The translations under genes and the position numbers were made by a program. Of a stretch of 33,071 bases of DNA, positions 15,353-23,768 are shown one piece after another (the stretch's first letter is position 1; each line of letters starts with the position of its first letter). The stretch is from CAG-632 sp963626805 (lineage in GTDB: Bacteria; Bacillota; Clostridia; Lachnospirales; Lachnospiraceae), in NCBI GenBank assembly GCA_963626805.1, contig CAVFXS010000065.1, positions 1-33,071 of the forward strand, in the 5' to 3' direction. The notes beneath the pieces were generated by a model. The model was not told where the DNA came from. It worked only from the letters and a program-made list of their open reading frames with translations, and ran no database searches.

Positions 15353-16540
15353 TTATAACCCATATTCCTTCGCCAGTGCCTCAAATACCGGAATCGACCG
15401 CTCCACCTTCTCCGTCGGAATGCAGTAGCAGATTCTGAAGTGTCCCGGACAACCGAAGGAATCACTTGGTACCAGAAGCAGGTCATGCTGCTTTGCACGT
15501 TCGCAGAATGCACCGGCATCTGCTTCCAGAGCCTTTGGGAACAGATAGAAGGTTCCACCCGGCTCTACAATATCGAATCCGATTCGGGTTAATTCCTTAT
15601 ATAAAATATTCTTATTTGTCTCATAAACAGACAGATCCGAGGTCATATCAAGCACCCGTGCAACCGCCAGCTGAATCAGAGAAGGCGGACAGTTGTGACC
15701 GATACCTCTTGAAATCTGACCACACATATCTACGATCAGTGCAGCATCCTCACAGGCCGGATTGACAGCGACATAACCGATCCGTTCGCCCGGCAGAGAC
15801 AGGGACTTACTGAATGAATAACAGATAATGGTATTGTCGTAATGCTTTGCAATAAACGGAGCATCTGCGCCGGCAAATACGATTTCACGATAAGGCTCAT
15901 CGGAAATAATATAAATAACATGTCCGTATTCTTTTGATTTCGCCTCCAGAATAGAAGCCAGCCGTTTGATCGTAGCAGTAGAGTAAACGATGCCGGACGG
16001 ATTATTCGGGGTGTTGATAAGGACTGCCATGGTCTTAGGGGTGATCATTTCCTCGAACGCGTCGAAATTGATCTGGAAGCTGGTGATATCAGCAGGCACG
16101 ACCTTTAAAACGGCACCGGTTGCATTTACGTAATGATAATATTCCGGGAAGAACGGAGCAAATGTAATCACCTCATCACCCGGCACGGTAACGGCGCGGA
16201 CTGCATGTGCAATGGCACCGGCAGCACCCACTGCCATAAAGATGTCTTCCATCTTGAAATTCATATCAAACCGGCGATTCAGGGAATCAGCGATCGCCTG
16301 ACGAACAGAAGGGATACCAAGGCTTGGACTGTATCCATGCAGGGCAATCGGATCGGTATTCCGGATCAGGTCTGATAATGCATCTGTAAATTCCTGCGGA
16401 GCAGGTACACTTGGATTGCCAAGGCTGTAATCAAATACATTTTCATAGCCGATTTCTTTTGCACGCTTGGAACCGTAGTCAAACAGCTCACGAATCGCAG
16501 ATTTCTGCGAAGTCATATCAATATAATGTTGAGATAACAT
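15353..16540 (-). CDS. PLP-dependent class I/II aminotransferase
   Basis: A 395-residue fold-type I aminotransferase. It shows the N-terminal LGNPSVPAPQEF, the cofactor-phosphate region VGAAGAIAHAVRA, NTPNNPSGIVYS with the PLP-contacting Asn, SDEPYREIVF with the Asp/Tyr pair, the Schiff-base Lys in SFSKSLSLPGERIGYVA, and a C-terminal FRICYC with the substrate-carboxylate Arg. It resembles aspartate/aromatic aminotransferases; the substrate cannot be fixed from sequence. It is monocistronic by layout, divergent from maf, and shares a terminator with the PRTase-like gene. Its stop is only four bases from the tandem repeat. Confidence 0.92.
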   Translation of the reverse strand: MLSQHYIDMTSQKSAIRELFDYGSKRAKEIGYENVFDYSLGNPSVPAPQEFTDALSDLIRNTDPIALHGYSPSLGIPSVRQAIADSLNRRFDMNFKMEDIFMAVGAAGAIAHAVRAVTVPGDEVITFAPFFPEYYHYVNATGAVLKVVPADITSFQINFDAFEEMITPKTMAVLINTPNNPSGIVYSTATIKRLASILEAKSKEYGHVIYIISDEPYREIVFAGADAPFIAKHYDNTIICYSFSKSLSLPGERIGYVAVNPACEDAALIVDMCGQISRGIGHNCPPSLIQLAVARVLDMTSDLSVYETNKNILYKELTRIGFDIVEPGGTFYLFPKALEADAGAFCERAKQHDLLLVPSDSFGCPGHFRICYCIPTEKVERSIPVFEALAKEYGL

Positions 16541-16575
16541 AAGAACACTCCTTTTCTAACGCAATTTCTTTCCAC

Positions 16576-16584
16576 ATTATAGCA
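16576..16584 (-). promoter_or_regulatory. probable extended -10 promoter of the aminotransferase gene
   Basis: On the minus strand TGCTATAAT gives a perfect -10 with the TGN extension. No good -35 is visible 17 bases upstream, which is acceptable for extended -10 promoters. The start codon is about 30 bases downstream of the predicted start site. Confidence 0.55.
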
Positions 16585-16646
16585 TAATTATTATGGATGT
16601 GATATAACTATTTCAGAATCAGAAGAATCGATCGGAGAGAACAATT

Positions 16647-17270
16647 ATGCAGGAATTGAAATCAAGACAGATCATACTGGCATCCCAGTCGCCACGAAGA
16701 AGGGAGCTGTTAGTACAGATGGGCTTGCAGTTTGAAATCCAGCCGACATGCGGAGAGGAGATTATTACGTCTACGATTCCGTGGCAGGTAGTAGAAGAGT
16801 TATCTATGCGGAAAGCAGAAGAGATCTACCGGAAGAATCAGGAAGAACGACCGGTGGAATCTATTCTGGTGATTGGTGCGGATACGATCGTGGTATTAAA
16901 CGGAAGGATTCTCGGAAAGCCGCAGAGTCAGGCGGAAGCCCGTGAAATGCTCCGGAGACTGCAGGGGCAAAAGCATCAGGTGTATACAGGCGTGACACTG
17001 ATCTGGAATGAGCAGGAGGCTGGTACAGGCTGTGTGAAGAAGCAGCATACCTTTCATGAAGAAACAGAAGTGGAATTCTATCCGATGACGGAGCAGGAGA
17101 TACAGGAATATGTCGCTACCGGAGACTGTATGGATAAGGCAGGAGCGTATGGAATCCAGACACAGTCCGGTGTGTATATTCGGGGCATTTGCGGAGATTA
17201 TAATAATGTGGTTGGACTGCCGATCGCCAGACTTTACCATGAATTGAGAAAAATATTCGAACACCGGTAA
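16647..17270 (+). CDS. maf: Maf-type nucleotide pyrophosphatase
   Basis: A 207-residue member of the Maf/YhdE family, which hydrolyses dTTP, UTP and modified nucleotides to monophosphates and affects septum formation. Family motifs are IILASQSPRRRELL at the N-terminus, the GADTIVVLNGRILGKP metal site, GQKHQVYTGVTL, and TGDCMDKAGAYGIQ followed by the NVVGLP end. Length is normal, with a short insert around EQEAGTGCVKKQHTF. A GGAGAG site precedes the ATG. It stands alone between a divergent aminotransferase and the riboswitch-controlled metK. Confidence 0.93.
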   Translation: MQELKSRQIILASQSPRRRELLVQMGLQFEIQPTCGEEIITSTIPWQVVEELSMRKAEEIYRKNQEERPVESILVIGADTIVVLNGRILGKPQSQAEAREMLRRLQGQKHQVYTGVTLIWNEQEAGTGCVKKQHTFHEETEVEFYPMTEQEIQEYVATGDCMDKAGAYGIQTQSGVYIRGICGDYNNVVGLPIARLYHELRKIFEHR

Positions 17271-17285
17271 TTAGAAAGAATCCGG

Positions 17286-17314
17286 TTGACGGAGTGTATG
17301 AATTGTAGTACATT
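17286..17314 (+). promoter_or_regulatory. probable SigA promoter of the metK leader
   Basis: TTGACG (17286-17291), 17 bases, TACATT (17309-17314). The predicted start is about 20 bases upstream of the SAM-I aptamer. Confidence 0.7.
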
Positions 17315-17339
17315 ATCAATGTAACAACTGAAAAGACTT

Positions 17340-17473
17340 CTCTTATTCAGAACAGTGGAGGCAGAAGGGCCTTTGAAGCTGTGGCAACCCCGTGAGACGG
17401 AAGGTGCCAACCTGAGCGAGTCAGTGAGAAGCCGGAGGAACCGGTTTTAGAACGATGAATCGAGCAATAAGAG
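17340..17473 (+). promoter_or_regulatory. SAM-I riboswitch (S-box)
   Basis: P1 is CTCTTATT paired with AATAAGAG. Between them are the S-box hallmarks GTGGAGGCAGAAGGGCC, TTTGAAGC, GGCAACC, GAAGGTGCCAACC and a variable P4 hairpin (AGCCGG/CCGGTT). The position upstream of metK, with a terminator directly after, fits SAM-dependent shut-off. Confidence 0.95.
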
Positions 17474-17487
17474 GATTTGAATAGACT

Positions 17488-17515
17488 CAAGTCCGATTCA
17501 CGGGCTTGTTTTTTT
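17488..17515 (+). terminator. attenuator terminator of the SAM-I riboswitch
   Basis: CAAGTCCG pairs with CGGGCTTG (one G-U) around ATTCA, followed by seven T. It starts 15 bases after the aptamer. About 105 bases without a further feature separate it from the metK ribosome binding site. Confidence 0.9.
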
Positions 17516-17631
17516 GTTAAGGCGATAGAAATGCGGCATACCATAGCAGCATTTGATGACCGCTAATCAGCAGATAAGCTCGCAGAGCATGTGAAATGAT
17601 TTCGTAAAGACCGAAACAGAAGGAGGAAACA

Positions 17632-18819
17632 GTGGAAAAACATTTATTTACGTCAGAATCAGTAACCGAAGGACATCCGGATAAAATCTGTGATCAGATC
17701 TCAGATGCCATTCTGGATGAATTATTAAAGCAGGATCCGATGAGCCGGGTAGCCTGCGAGACAGCAACGACAACCGGTCTGGTACTGGTTATGGGTGAGA
17801 TTACGACCAAGGGCTATGTTGATATTCAGAAGACGGTACGGGATACCATCCGGGAGATCGGATATGACCGTGCCAAGTTTGGATTTGACTGCGATACCTG
17901 TGGTGTCATCGTTGCATTGGATGAGCAGTCCGGAGATATTGCAATGGGCGTTGATAAGGCACTGGAAGCCAGAGAGTCTGAGATGACAGATGAACAGCTG
18001 GAGGCAATCGGAGCCGGAGATCAGGGTATGATGTTCGGATATGCAGTTAACGAGACAGAGGAATTAATGCCGTATCCGATCTCGTTGGCACATAAGCTGG
18101 CAAAGCGTCTGACGGATGTCCGTAAGGATGGAACACTTCCATATCTGCGACCGGATGGAAAGACACAGGTTACAGTAGAATATGATGAGAACGGTAAGCC
18201 ATTCCGTCTGGATGCAGTCGTATTATCTACCCAGCATGACGAGAAGGTAACACAGGAACAGATCCATGAGGATATCAAGACCTATGTATTTGATCCGATC
18301 CTTCCAAAGGAAATGGTAGATGACGAGACCAAGTTCTTTATTAATCCAACCGGAAGATTTGTAATCGGCGGACCACATGGTGACAGCGGACTGACCGGCC
18401 GGAAGATTATTGTAGATACCTATGGCGGCTATGGCAGACATGGCGGTGGTGCTTTCTCCGGTAAGGATTGCACAAAGGTAGACCGTTCCGCAGCCTATGC
18501 AGCCCGTTATGTAGCGAAGAATATCGTAGCAGCCGGTCTGGCAGACAAATGTGAGATTCAGTTATCCTATGCGATCGGTGTGGCAAGCCCGACTTCCGTT
18601 ATGGTAGATACCTTTGGTACCGGTAAGCTTTCCGATGAACAGCTGGTAGAGATCATTCGTGAGAACTTCGACCTTCGTCCGGCAGGAATCATTAAGATGT
18701 TAGATCTGCGTCGGCCGATCTACAAGCAGACAGCCGCTTACGGACATTTCGGAAGAACCGATATTGATCTGCCATGGGAGAAGACAGATAAGGTAGAATT
18801 GTTGAAGAAATATTTATAG
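17632..18819 (+). CDS. metK: S-adenosylmethionine synthetase
   Basis: A 395-residue enzyme of usual length that makes SAM from methionine and ATP. Motifs are FTSESVTEGHPDKICDQISD at the N-terminus, GAGDQGMMFGYA, the P-loop-like GGPHGDSGLTGRKIIVDTYG, GGGAFSGKD with the catalytic Lys, and a C-terminal FGRTDIDLPWE. The start is GTG 17632, five bases after AGGAGG (17621-17626); no ATG fits better. The SAM-I riboswitch gives feedback by the product. ispE starts about 85 bases downstream with no terminator between, so transcription may continue. Confidence 0.97.
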   Translation: MEKHLFTSESVTEGHPDKICDQISDAILDELLKQDPMSRVACETATTTGLVLVMGEITTKGYVDIQKTVRDTIREIGYDRAKFGFDCDTCGVIVALDEQSGDIAMGVDKALEARESEMTDEQLEAIGAGDQGMMFGYAVNETEELMPYPISLAHKLAKRLTDVRKDGTLPYLRPDGKTQVTVEYDENGKPFRLDAVVLSTQHDEKVTQEQIHEDIKTYVFDPILPKEMVDDETKFFINPTGRFVIGGPHGDSGLTGRKIIVDTYGGYGRHGGGAFSGKDCTKVDRSAAYAARYVAKNIVAAGLADKCEIQLSYAIGVASPTSVMVDTFGTGKLSDEQLVEIIRENFDLRPAGIIKMLDLRRPIYKQTAAYGHFGRTDIDLPWEKTDKVELLKKYL

Positions 18820-18904
18820 AATCCGATGGGCCTGGAAAATAAGGAAACCGGGATCGGAAGGAAATAGAAATATAGAAGAACGAGATCAGATAGAAGGAAT
18901 GAAT

Positions 18905-19780
18905 ATGGAGTCAATAACCTTACAGGCATATGCCAAAATAAATCTGGGATTGGATGTAATCCGGAAACGAAGAGATGGATATCATGAAGTTAAGATGATC
19001 ATGCAGAATATTTCATTATCCGATACGCTGGAGCTCAGAAAGACCGCACATCCGGAGATCGAGCTGTGCTCGGCAACCGGTGAGGATGTACCGGAGGTGC
19101 CGATGAATCAGGATAATCTGATCTACAAGGCAATTCAGATGCTGAAGGATGAATTTCAGATTAAGGAAGGTATTCATGCAATCCTGACCAAGCGGATTCC
19201 GGTTGCAGCCGGAATGGCAGGCGGAAGCACGGATGCCGCTGCCGCTCTGAAGGGTATGAATCAGTTGTTTGAGCTGGGCCTTTCCGAGCAGGAGTTATGC
19301 GAGCGGGGTGTTAAGCTGGGTGCGGATATTCCATATTGTATTATGGGTGGAACCGCCCTGTCAGAAGGAATTGGTGAAAAGCTGACCGCATTACCGGAGA
19401 TTCCGGATTGCTGGATTCTGATTGCAAAACCTCCGATTGCAGTTTCTACCGGATTTGTATATGGCAATCTGAAGGTTAAGGAGCTGGCTGAGCATCCGGA
19501 TATTAACGGTATGGTGGAAGCAATTAAAAATCAGAATCTGAGCGGTATTGTGGATCGGATGGGAAATGTACTGGAAACGGTTACGATTCCGGCATATCCT
19601 GTGATTGAGACAATTAAAAATCAGATGCTGGAGCATGGTGCGGAGAATGCACTGATGAGCGGAAGCGGACCTACCGTATTTGGTATCTTTAAGGACGAGC
19701 AGGCTGCCCGCGAAGCGGGAACTGCCATTGGTGAGGCGGAGCTGTCGAAGCAGATTTATCTGACACGTCCACAGTATTAA
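18905..19780 (+). CDS. ispE: 4-diphosphocytidyl-2-C-methyl-D-erythritol kinase
   Basis: A 291-residue GHMP kinase of the MEP isoprenoid pathway. Motifs are AYAKINLGLDVIRKRRDGYH, the ATP-binding PVAAGMAGGSTDAAAAL, GADIPYC, and the C-terminal SGSGPTVFGIF. ATG 18905 is preferred because the AAGGA site then has about six bases of spacing; ATG 18899 is too close. The gene supplies precursors for undecaprenyl phosphate, the carrier handled by the DUF368 protein and used in the pathway of murC, though they are not an operon. It precedes the GntR gene by about 50 bases. Confidence 0.95.
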   Translation: MESITLQAYAKINLGLDVIRKRRDGYHEVKMIMQNISLSDTLELRKTAHPEIELCSATGEDVPEVPMNQDNLIYKAIQMLKDEFQIKEGIHAILTKRIPVAAGMAGGSTDAAAALKGMNQLFELGLSEQELCERGVKLGADIPYCIMGGTALSEGIGEKLTALPEIPDCWILIAKPPIAVSTGFVYGNLKVKELAEHPDINGMVEAIKNQNLSGIVDRMGNVLETVTIPAYPVIETIKNQMLEHGAENALMSGSGPTVFGIFKDEQAAREAGTAIGEAELSKQIYLTRPQY

Positions 19781-19828
19781 GAGCAGGGAAAATCAGCAGG
19801 TAGCAGGAACGTAAGGTGAGGAGACAGA

Positions 19829-20503
19829 ATGGAACTGAAACTTGATATAAATGAATATCTGCCACTTCGGGATGTGGTTTTTCAGACCTTACGGCAGGCT
19901 ATCATAAGCGGAGAGATTGCACCGGGCGAACGTCTGCTGGAGATCCCGCTGGCAAAGAAAATGGGCGTCAGTCGGACACCGGTGCGGGAGGCCATCCGCA
20001 TGCTCGAGCTGGAAGGTCTGGTTGTTATGATTCCGCGACGTGGTGCAGAGGTGGCGAAGATAACCGAGAAGGATCTGCGGGATGCACTGGAGGTTCGATG
20101 TGCATTGGAGGAGCTGGCGGTACAGCTGGCCTGCAGGCGCATTACAGAAGAAGGCAAAGATAAGCTGCAGGCGACCTGTGAATCATTTCGGAAGGCCATT
20201 CGGACGAAGCAGGTTCCGGCAATCGTGGAGGGCGATATTGTGTTCCATGATGCGATTTTTGAAGCAACACAGAACCAGCGGATCATTACCATGACACACA
20301 ATCTGTGGGAGCAGGTATCCAGATACCGGGTGGAATATGTAAAGGATTTCAGCTATCATGACGTGCTGGTAGAAGAGCATGATGCGATTACAGCGGCAAT
20401 TCTCCGTGGTGATGCGGAGGAAGCACGGATTGTCATGCGAAAGCATATCTATAATCAGGAAACGATCGTAATTAATAACGTGCATAAAATGAATCACGCA
20501 TAA
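19829..20503 (+). CDS. GntR/FadR-type transcriptional regulator with FCD domain
   Basis: A 224-residue regulator. Residues about 8-75 are the winged helix of the GntR family (LRQAIISGEIAPGERLLE, LAKKMGVSRTPVREAIRMLE, GLVVMIPRRGAEV). Residues about 80-215 form an FCD ligand-binding domain (ALEVRCALEELAVQLA, then VEGDIVFHDAIFEAT, then EEHDAITAAILRGDAEEA) with the Asp and His residues that usually bind a metal. FCD regulators respond to organic acids, sugar acids or amino acids; the ligand here is unknown. It is probably co-transcribed with ispE and ends at the terminator overlapping the gerKA leader. Confidence 0.92.
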   Translation: MELKLDINEYLPLRDVVFQTLRQAIISGEIAPGERLLEIPLAKKMGVSRTPVREAIRMLELEGLVVMIPRRGAEVAKITEKDLRDALEVRCALEELAVQLACRRITEEGKDKLQATCESFRKAIRTKQVPAIVEGDIVFHDAIFEATQNQRIITMTHNLWEQVSRYRVEYVKDFSYHDVLVEEHDAITAAILRGDAEEARIVMRKHIYNQETIVINNVHKMNHA

Positions 20504-20530
20504 AAGCGGATTCGACACGAAATATATCAT

Positions 20531-20560
20531 GTATAACAAGAGCAGCCTTCACACATACTA
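20531..20560 (+). promoter_or_regulatory. predicted forespore (SigG-type) promoter of the ger operon
   Basis: GTATA (20531-20535), 18 bases, then CATACTA (20554-20560). Both match the published SigG consensus (GHATR, 17-18 bases, CATNHTA). gerA-type operons are SigG targets in Bacillus. The predicted start lies in the loop of the overlapping hairpin. Confidence 0.68.
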
Positions 20561-20590
20561 TACGAAAGTGTAGATGTGTGGGGGCTTTTT
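20544..20590 (+). terminator. intrinsic terminator after the GntR gene, overlapping the gerKA ribosome binding site
   Basis: AGCCTTCACACAT pairs with ATGTGTGGGGGCT (two G-U pairs). The stem continues after a bulged A as CTATAC/GTGTAG with a GAAA loop, and five T follow. The GGGGG serving gerKA, eight bases before its ATG, is in the 3' arm. Confidence 0.82.
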
Positions 20591-20592
20591 CT

Positions 20593-22116
20593 ATGAATCA
20601 ATTATATAGTTCAGAAAATAAAATAGCAGCAGAGTTAAGTACATCCCTGGTGGAAAATATCGAAGTGCTGGAGGAGCTGTTTCGGGATTGCGACGACATT
20701 GTAAAAAAGGAATTCCTGTTTCAGCGGAAAGATGGGGCGGTTTCCGGATATATGATCTATATTGACGGACTGACAGATGGAGATATGGTGCAGCAGCATG
20801 TGATCCATCCGTTACAGCTACGGTATCGGACGGATGTGGAGGCTGACATCTGGTCGGCGTTTTTTTACAGTGAGATTGATATGGCAGATCTGAAGGAAGA
20901 ACCGTCCTTTGATGAAATGGTGCTGGCAGTGATGCGTGGAGATACGGCCCTGCTGTTAGATGGTTATGATCGGGCAATCGTTATTTCCAGTAAAAAACTT
21001 CCGGTCCGGAGTATTGAAGAGTCCGAGACAGAGGCAGTGATGCGTGGACCGCGGGATAGCTTTAATGAGAGTCTGCGGATGGGAACGGCACTGATAAGAC
21101 GGCGGATCAAGGACCCGAAATGTAAGATCGTACAGCACCAGTTCGGAGAACGGTCCCGGACAGATTATGCAGTGGTGTACATGGAGGATCTGGTGCCGGA
21201 TGGACTGGTTGATCAGATTGAAGAGCAGCTGGGACAGTATCGGACAGATGCGATCTATGACAGTGGAATGCTGGCACACTATATGAACCGGAAGTGGTAT
21301 TCTCCATTTCCTGTGATACAGAGTACGGAACGACCGGATAAGGTGGCAGCATCCATTCTGGAGGGAAGGGTGGCGGTGATCGTGGATAATTCACCGGAGG
21401 TGCTTCTTCTGCCGGCAACCTTCAACACGTATTTTCAGGCATCGGATGATTATTATAATCAGTGGTCCGTGGCAACCTTTGCGCGGGTTCTGCGGTATAT
21501 TGCGTCTATTCTGGCAATCGGGCTGCCGGGATTCTATATCGCGATTACCTGCTTTCAGGTAGAAATGCTGCCGACGAAGCTGCTGATGGCAGTCGCACAG
21601 GCAAGGAGTAATGTGACATTTCCAATTGTACTGGAGGTGCTGCTAATGGAGCTGGAGTTTGAACTGTTACGGGAGGCGGGAATCCGGTTGCCGGGACCGA
21701 TGGGTAATACGATAGGAATCGTTGGTGGTTTGATCGTAGGACAGGCAGCAGTCGAGGCAGGTCTGGTCAGCACGATCGTGGTGATCATAGTGGCATTAAC
21801 GGCATTGGCGTCCTTCACGATTCCCAATGAGAGCTTTGCATCGGCGTATCGGCTTCTGAAATTCTTCCTGATCATTGTCAGTGCCATCTGGGGATTATAC
21901 GGATTTATACTGGGCATGGTGGTGATCGGTATTCATCTGTCCGGTCTGACCAGTTATGGCATTCCATATATGACACCGGCAGTTTCCATGCCGGACGGGC
22001 GAAAGGAGAGCTGCAAGGATTTCATATTACGACTGCCGCTTTATCTGATGCGGCAGCGGCCGGTATTCACCAGAGAAGGAGAACGGACACGTATGCGAAG
22101 CAAAAAGAAATCATAA
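20593..22116 (+). CDS. gerKA: GerA-family spore germination receptor subunit A
   Basis: A 507-residue member of the GerA family. A cytoplasmic N-terminal domain of about 300 residues (SSENKIAAELSTSLVENIEV, then FLFQRKDGAVSGYMIYIDGL) is followed by four to five membrane segments (ARVLRYIASILAIGLPGFYI, PTKLLMAVAQARSNVTFP, NTIGIVGGLIVGQAAVEAGL). It ends with the TPAVSMPDGRKESCKD and a basic tail typical of GerAA/GerKA. It forms a nutrient receptor in the spore inner membrane with the next gene. ATG 20593 lies just after the T-run of the terminator hairpin; an upstream in-frame GTG lies in the stem. The paralogue letter is not certain. Confidence 0.9.
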   Translation: MNQLYSSENKIAAELSTSLVENIEVLEELFRDCDDIVKKEFLFQRKDGAVSGYMIYIDGLTDGDMVQQHVIHPLQLRYRTDVEADIWSAFFYSEIDMADLKEEPSFDEMVLAVMRGDTALLLDGYDRAIVISSKKLPVRSIEESETEAVMRGPRDSFNESLRMGTALIRRRIKDPKCKIVQHQFGERSRTDYAVVYMEDLVPDGLVDQIEEQLGQYRTDAIYDSGMLAHYMNRKWYSPFPVIQSTERPDKVAASILEGRVAVIVDNSPEVLLLPATFNTYFQASDDYYNQWSVATFARVLRYIASILAIGLPGFYIAITCFQVEMLPTKLLMAVAQARSNVTFPIVLEVLLMELEFELLREAGIRLPGPMGNTIGIVGGLIVGQAAVEAGLVSTIVVIIVALTALASFTIPNESFASAYRLLKFFLIIVSAIWGLYGFILGMVVIGIHLSGLTSYGIPYMTPAVSMPDGRKESCKDFILRLPLYLMRQRPVFTREGERTRMRSKKKS

Positions 22117-22132
22117 AAGGTGGGAGAATAGT

Positions 22133-23698
22133 ATGGAAGAGAGTCAATATCGTATATCTGCCAGACAGCTACAGCGGATGACCATTCTGGAAACGGGATC
22201 TGTGGGCTGTCTGTTTGTAACCTTTTGGAGTGGTGGGAATAATGGTCTGCCGGTCGTTATGCTGAGTGTGATCGGGAGCCTTTTTTATGGTGGACTTCTG
22301 ATGGCGATCGGAAAGGCAGGTGGGGGATTCATGGAGCTGACGGAACAGAACATGTCCGGGTTCTTATGGCGGGCAGTATGGTGTATTTATATTGTACGGT
22401 TTGTAATACGCGGGGCATGGATTCTGGCATACATGGAAGAGCTGATTCATGAAACTCTGTATCCGGGAAACCGATATATGATTCTGATTCCGCTGCTGCT
22501 CGTATGCGGATATGCAAGTATCCGGAGTTTGCTGGGGCGGGCGAGATTTGTTGAATTATTGTTCTGGTGGGTAATATTACCATTGGTTCTGTTATTCCTG
22601 ACAGGGATATGGAAGCTGGATCTAAGGGAGCTGGCACCGACAGAGCCGATCGACAGCCGGGAAATATTTCGCAGAGAGTATCGTCTGATGGTACTGTTTC
22701 TTCCGTTGGAATTCCTGCTGTTCCGGATAACGGTGATGGGAGAGAATCGGAAACAGGCATGGATTGCCGGATTTCGTGGGATCCTGTTAACCGGTGTATG
22801 GATGCTTCTGGTGTATACGGTAACGGTCGGGATCATCGGAAAGGTCTGGGGCGGACAGGCAATTCTCGGAGTGACCGATGCGATGGAGCTGATTTCAGTC
22901 CGGAGCGGAGGACTCGAACGGCTGGATGTGCTGATGATCCTTTTCTGGCTGGTCGGAGGCATGATAACCTTAAGTGCATATATTTTTCAGGGGCAGCAGC
23001 TGATCCGCAGGATCTTCTGGACACAGTGTAAACGAAGTACATCGGTACTGCTCATGCTTGGATTTATCTTTGCGGTTTATTATTGTCTGGACGGAGCGGA
23101 AGCATGGAGTGACTGGTACTGGAACTATGCCTGCTATATTGATTTTCCGGTTTCGATTGTGCTGCCGGTTCTGATCTGGATCAATTATAAGGTCAGACAA
23201 AGGGGAAAGGATTCAAAGGTATGGAAGCACACGGGTGCACTGGGACTTCTGTTTCTTTGTTGTATTTGCTTTGGCGGATGTATGAACCGGGACGCGATCG
23301 AGGACCGGGTGTATGTCATGGAGCTTCATGTGACGGAAACGGAAAGTCCGGATGAATATGAATATCGGTGCCTGATCTCTTACACGGGCGAAGAAGGATC
23401 GGATAAAGATCAGAAGAATGAAGAAGGAATGGCAGTGTATAGAAGTGGGGAGGGGATAAAGGCTGTGAATGACCGGTTTGAACAGGAGACGGATACACGT
23501 CTGGATTATTCGCATCTGCAGGGAATCTATCTGGATGACATCGTATATCATTCACAGGCGGCAGATAAGCTTCTTGATAATATCTGGCAGGAAACGCAGG
23601 TGGTATTATCAACGCCGGTATATCAGGAGGAGCTGGATGCCGGTGAACAGGCGGACAGAAATCTGGGGGGCTGGTTAAAAGAAGCACGGGCAGAATAA
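22133..23698 (+). CDS. fused spore germination permease (GerAB) and GerAC N-terminal domain
   Basis: A 521-residue protein. Residues 1-about 355 are a GerAB-type permease of the APC superfamily with about ten membrane segments, starting RISARQLQRMTILETGSVG. Residues about 365-383 form one more hydrophobic segment ending in a lipobox, CICFGGC (Cys383). Residues 384-521 resemble only the first domain of GerAC lipoproteins (MNRDAIEDRVYVMELHV, then SHLQGIYLDDIV and a VVLSTPVYQEEL strand). No ATG, GTG or TTG start is visible at the junction, so the two parts read as one frame. GerAC is usually a separate protein of about 370 residues. The gene follows gerKA by 16 bases with a GGTGGG site. Confidence 0.82.
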   Translation: MEESQYRISARQLQRMTILETGSVGCLFVTFWSGGNNGLPVVMLSVIGSLFYGGLLMAIGKAGGGFMELTEQNMSGFLWRAVWCIYIVRFVIRGAWILAYMEELIHETLYPGNRYMILIPLLLVCGYASIRSLLGRARFVELLFWWVILPLVLLFLTGIWKLDLRELAPTEPIDSREIFRREYRLMVLFLPLEFLLFRITVMGENRKQAWIAGFRGILLTGVWMLLVYTVTVGIIGKVWGGQAILGVTDAMELISVRSGGLERLDVLMILFWLVGGMITLSAYIFQGQQLIRRIFWTQCKRSTSVLLMLGFIFAVYYCLDGAEAWSDWYWNYACYIDFPVSIVLPVLIWINYKVRQRGKDSKVWKHTGALGLLFLCCICFGGCMNRDAIEDRVYVMELHVTETESPDEYEYRCLISYTGEEGSDKDQKNEEGMAVYRSGEGIKAVNDRFEQETDTRLDYSHLQGIYLDDIVYHSQAADKLLDNIWQETQVVLSTPVYQEELDAGEQADRNLGGWLKEARAE

Positions 23699-23720
23699 AA
23701 TAATAACAAATGGAAATAAT
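23693..23720 (+). promoter_or_regulatory. predicted forespore (SigF-type) promoter of spoIIR
   Basis: GAATA (23693-23697), 14 bases, GGAAATAAT (23712-23720). The -10 fits the SigF pattern GGNNANANT; the -35 differs from GYATA at one position. spoIIR is a SigF gene in Bacillus. The predicted start, around 23727, is at the end of the 5' arm of the hairpin that masks the ribosome binding site. Confidence 0.55.
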
Positions 23721-23767
23721 CTCCAATAGATTCAGGTGTTTATGTCAGATGAAATTGGAGGTTATTT
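23714..23767 (+). promoter_or_regulatory. hairpin masking the spoIIR ribosome binding site
   Basis: AAATAATCTCCAAT (23714-23727) pairs over 14 positions (one G-U) with ATTGGAGGTTATTT (23754-23767), loop 26 bases. The GGAGG of spoIIR is fully inside the 3' arm, and the ATG follows at 23769. It may also terminate transcripts weakly. Confidence 0.78.
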
Positions 23768-23768
23768 T

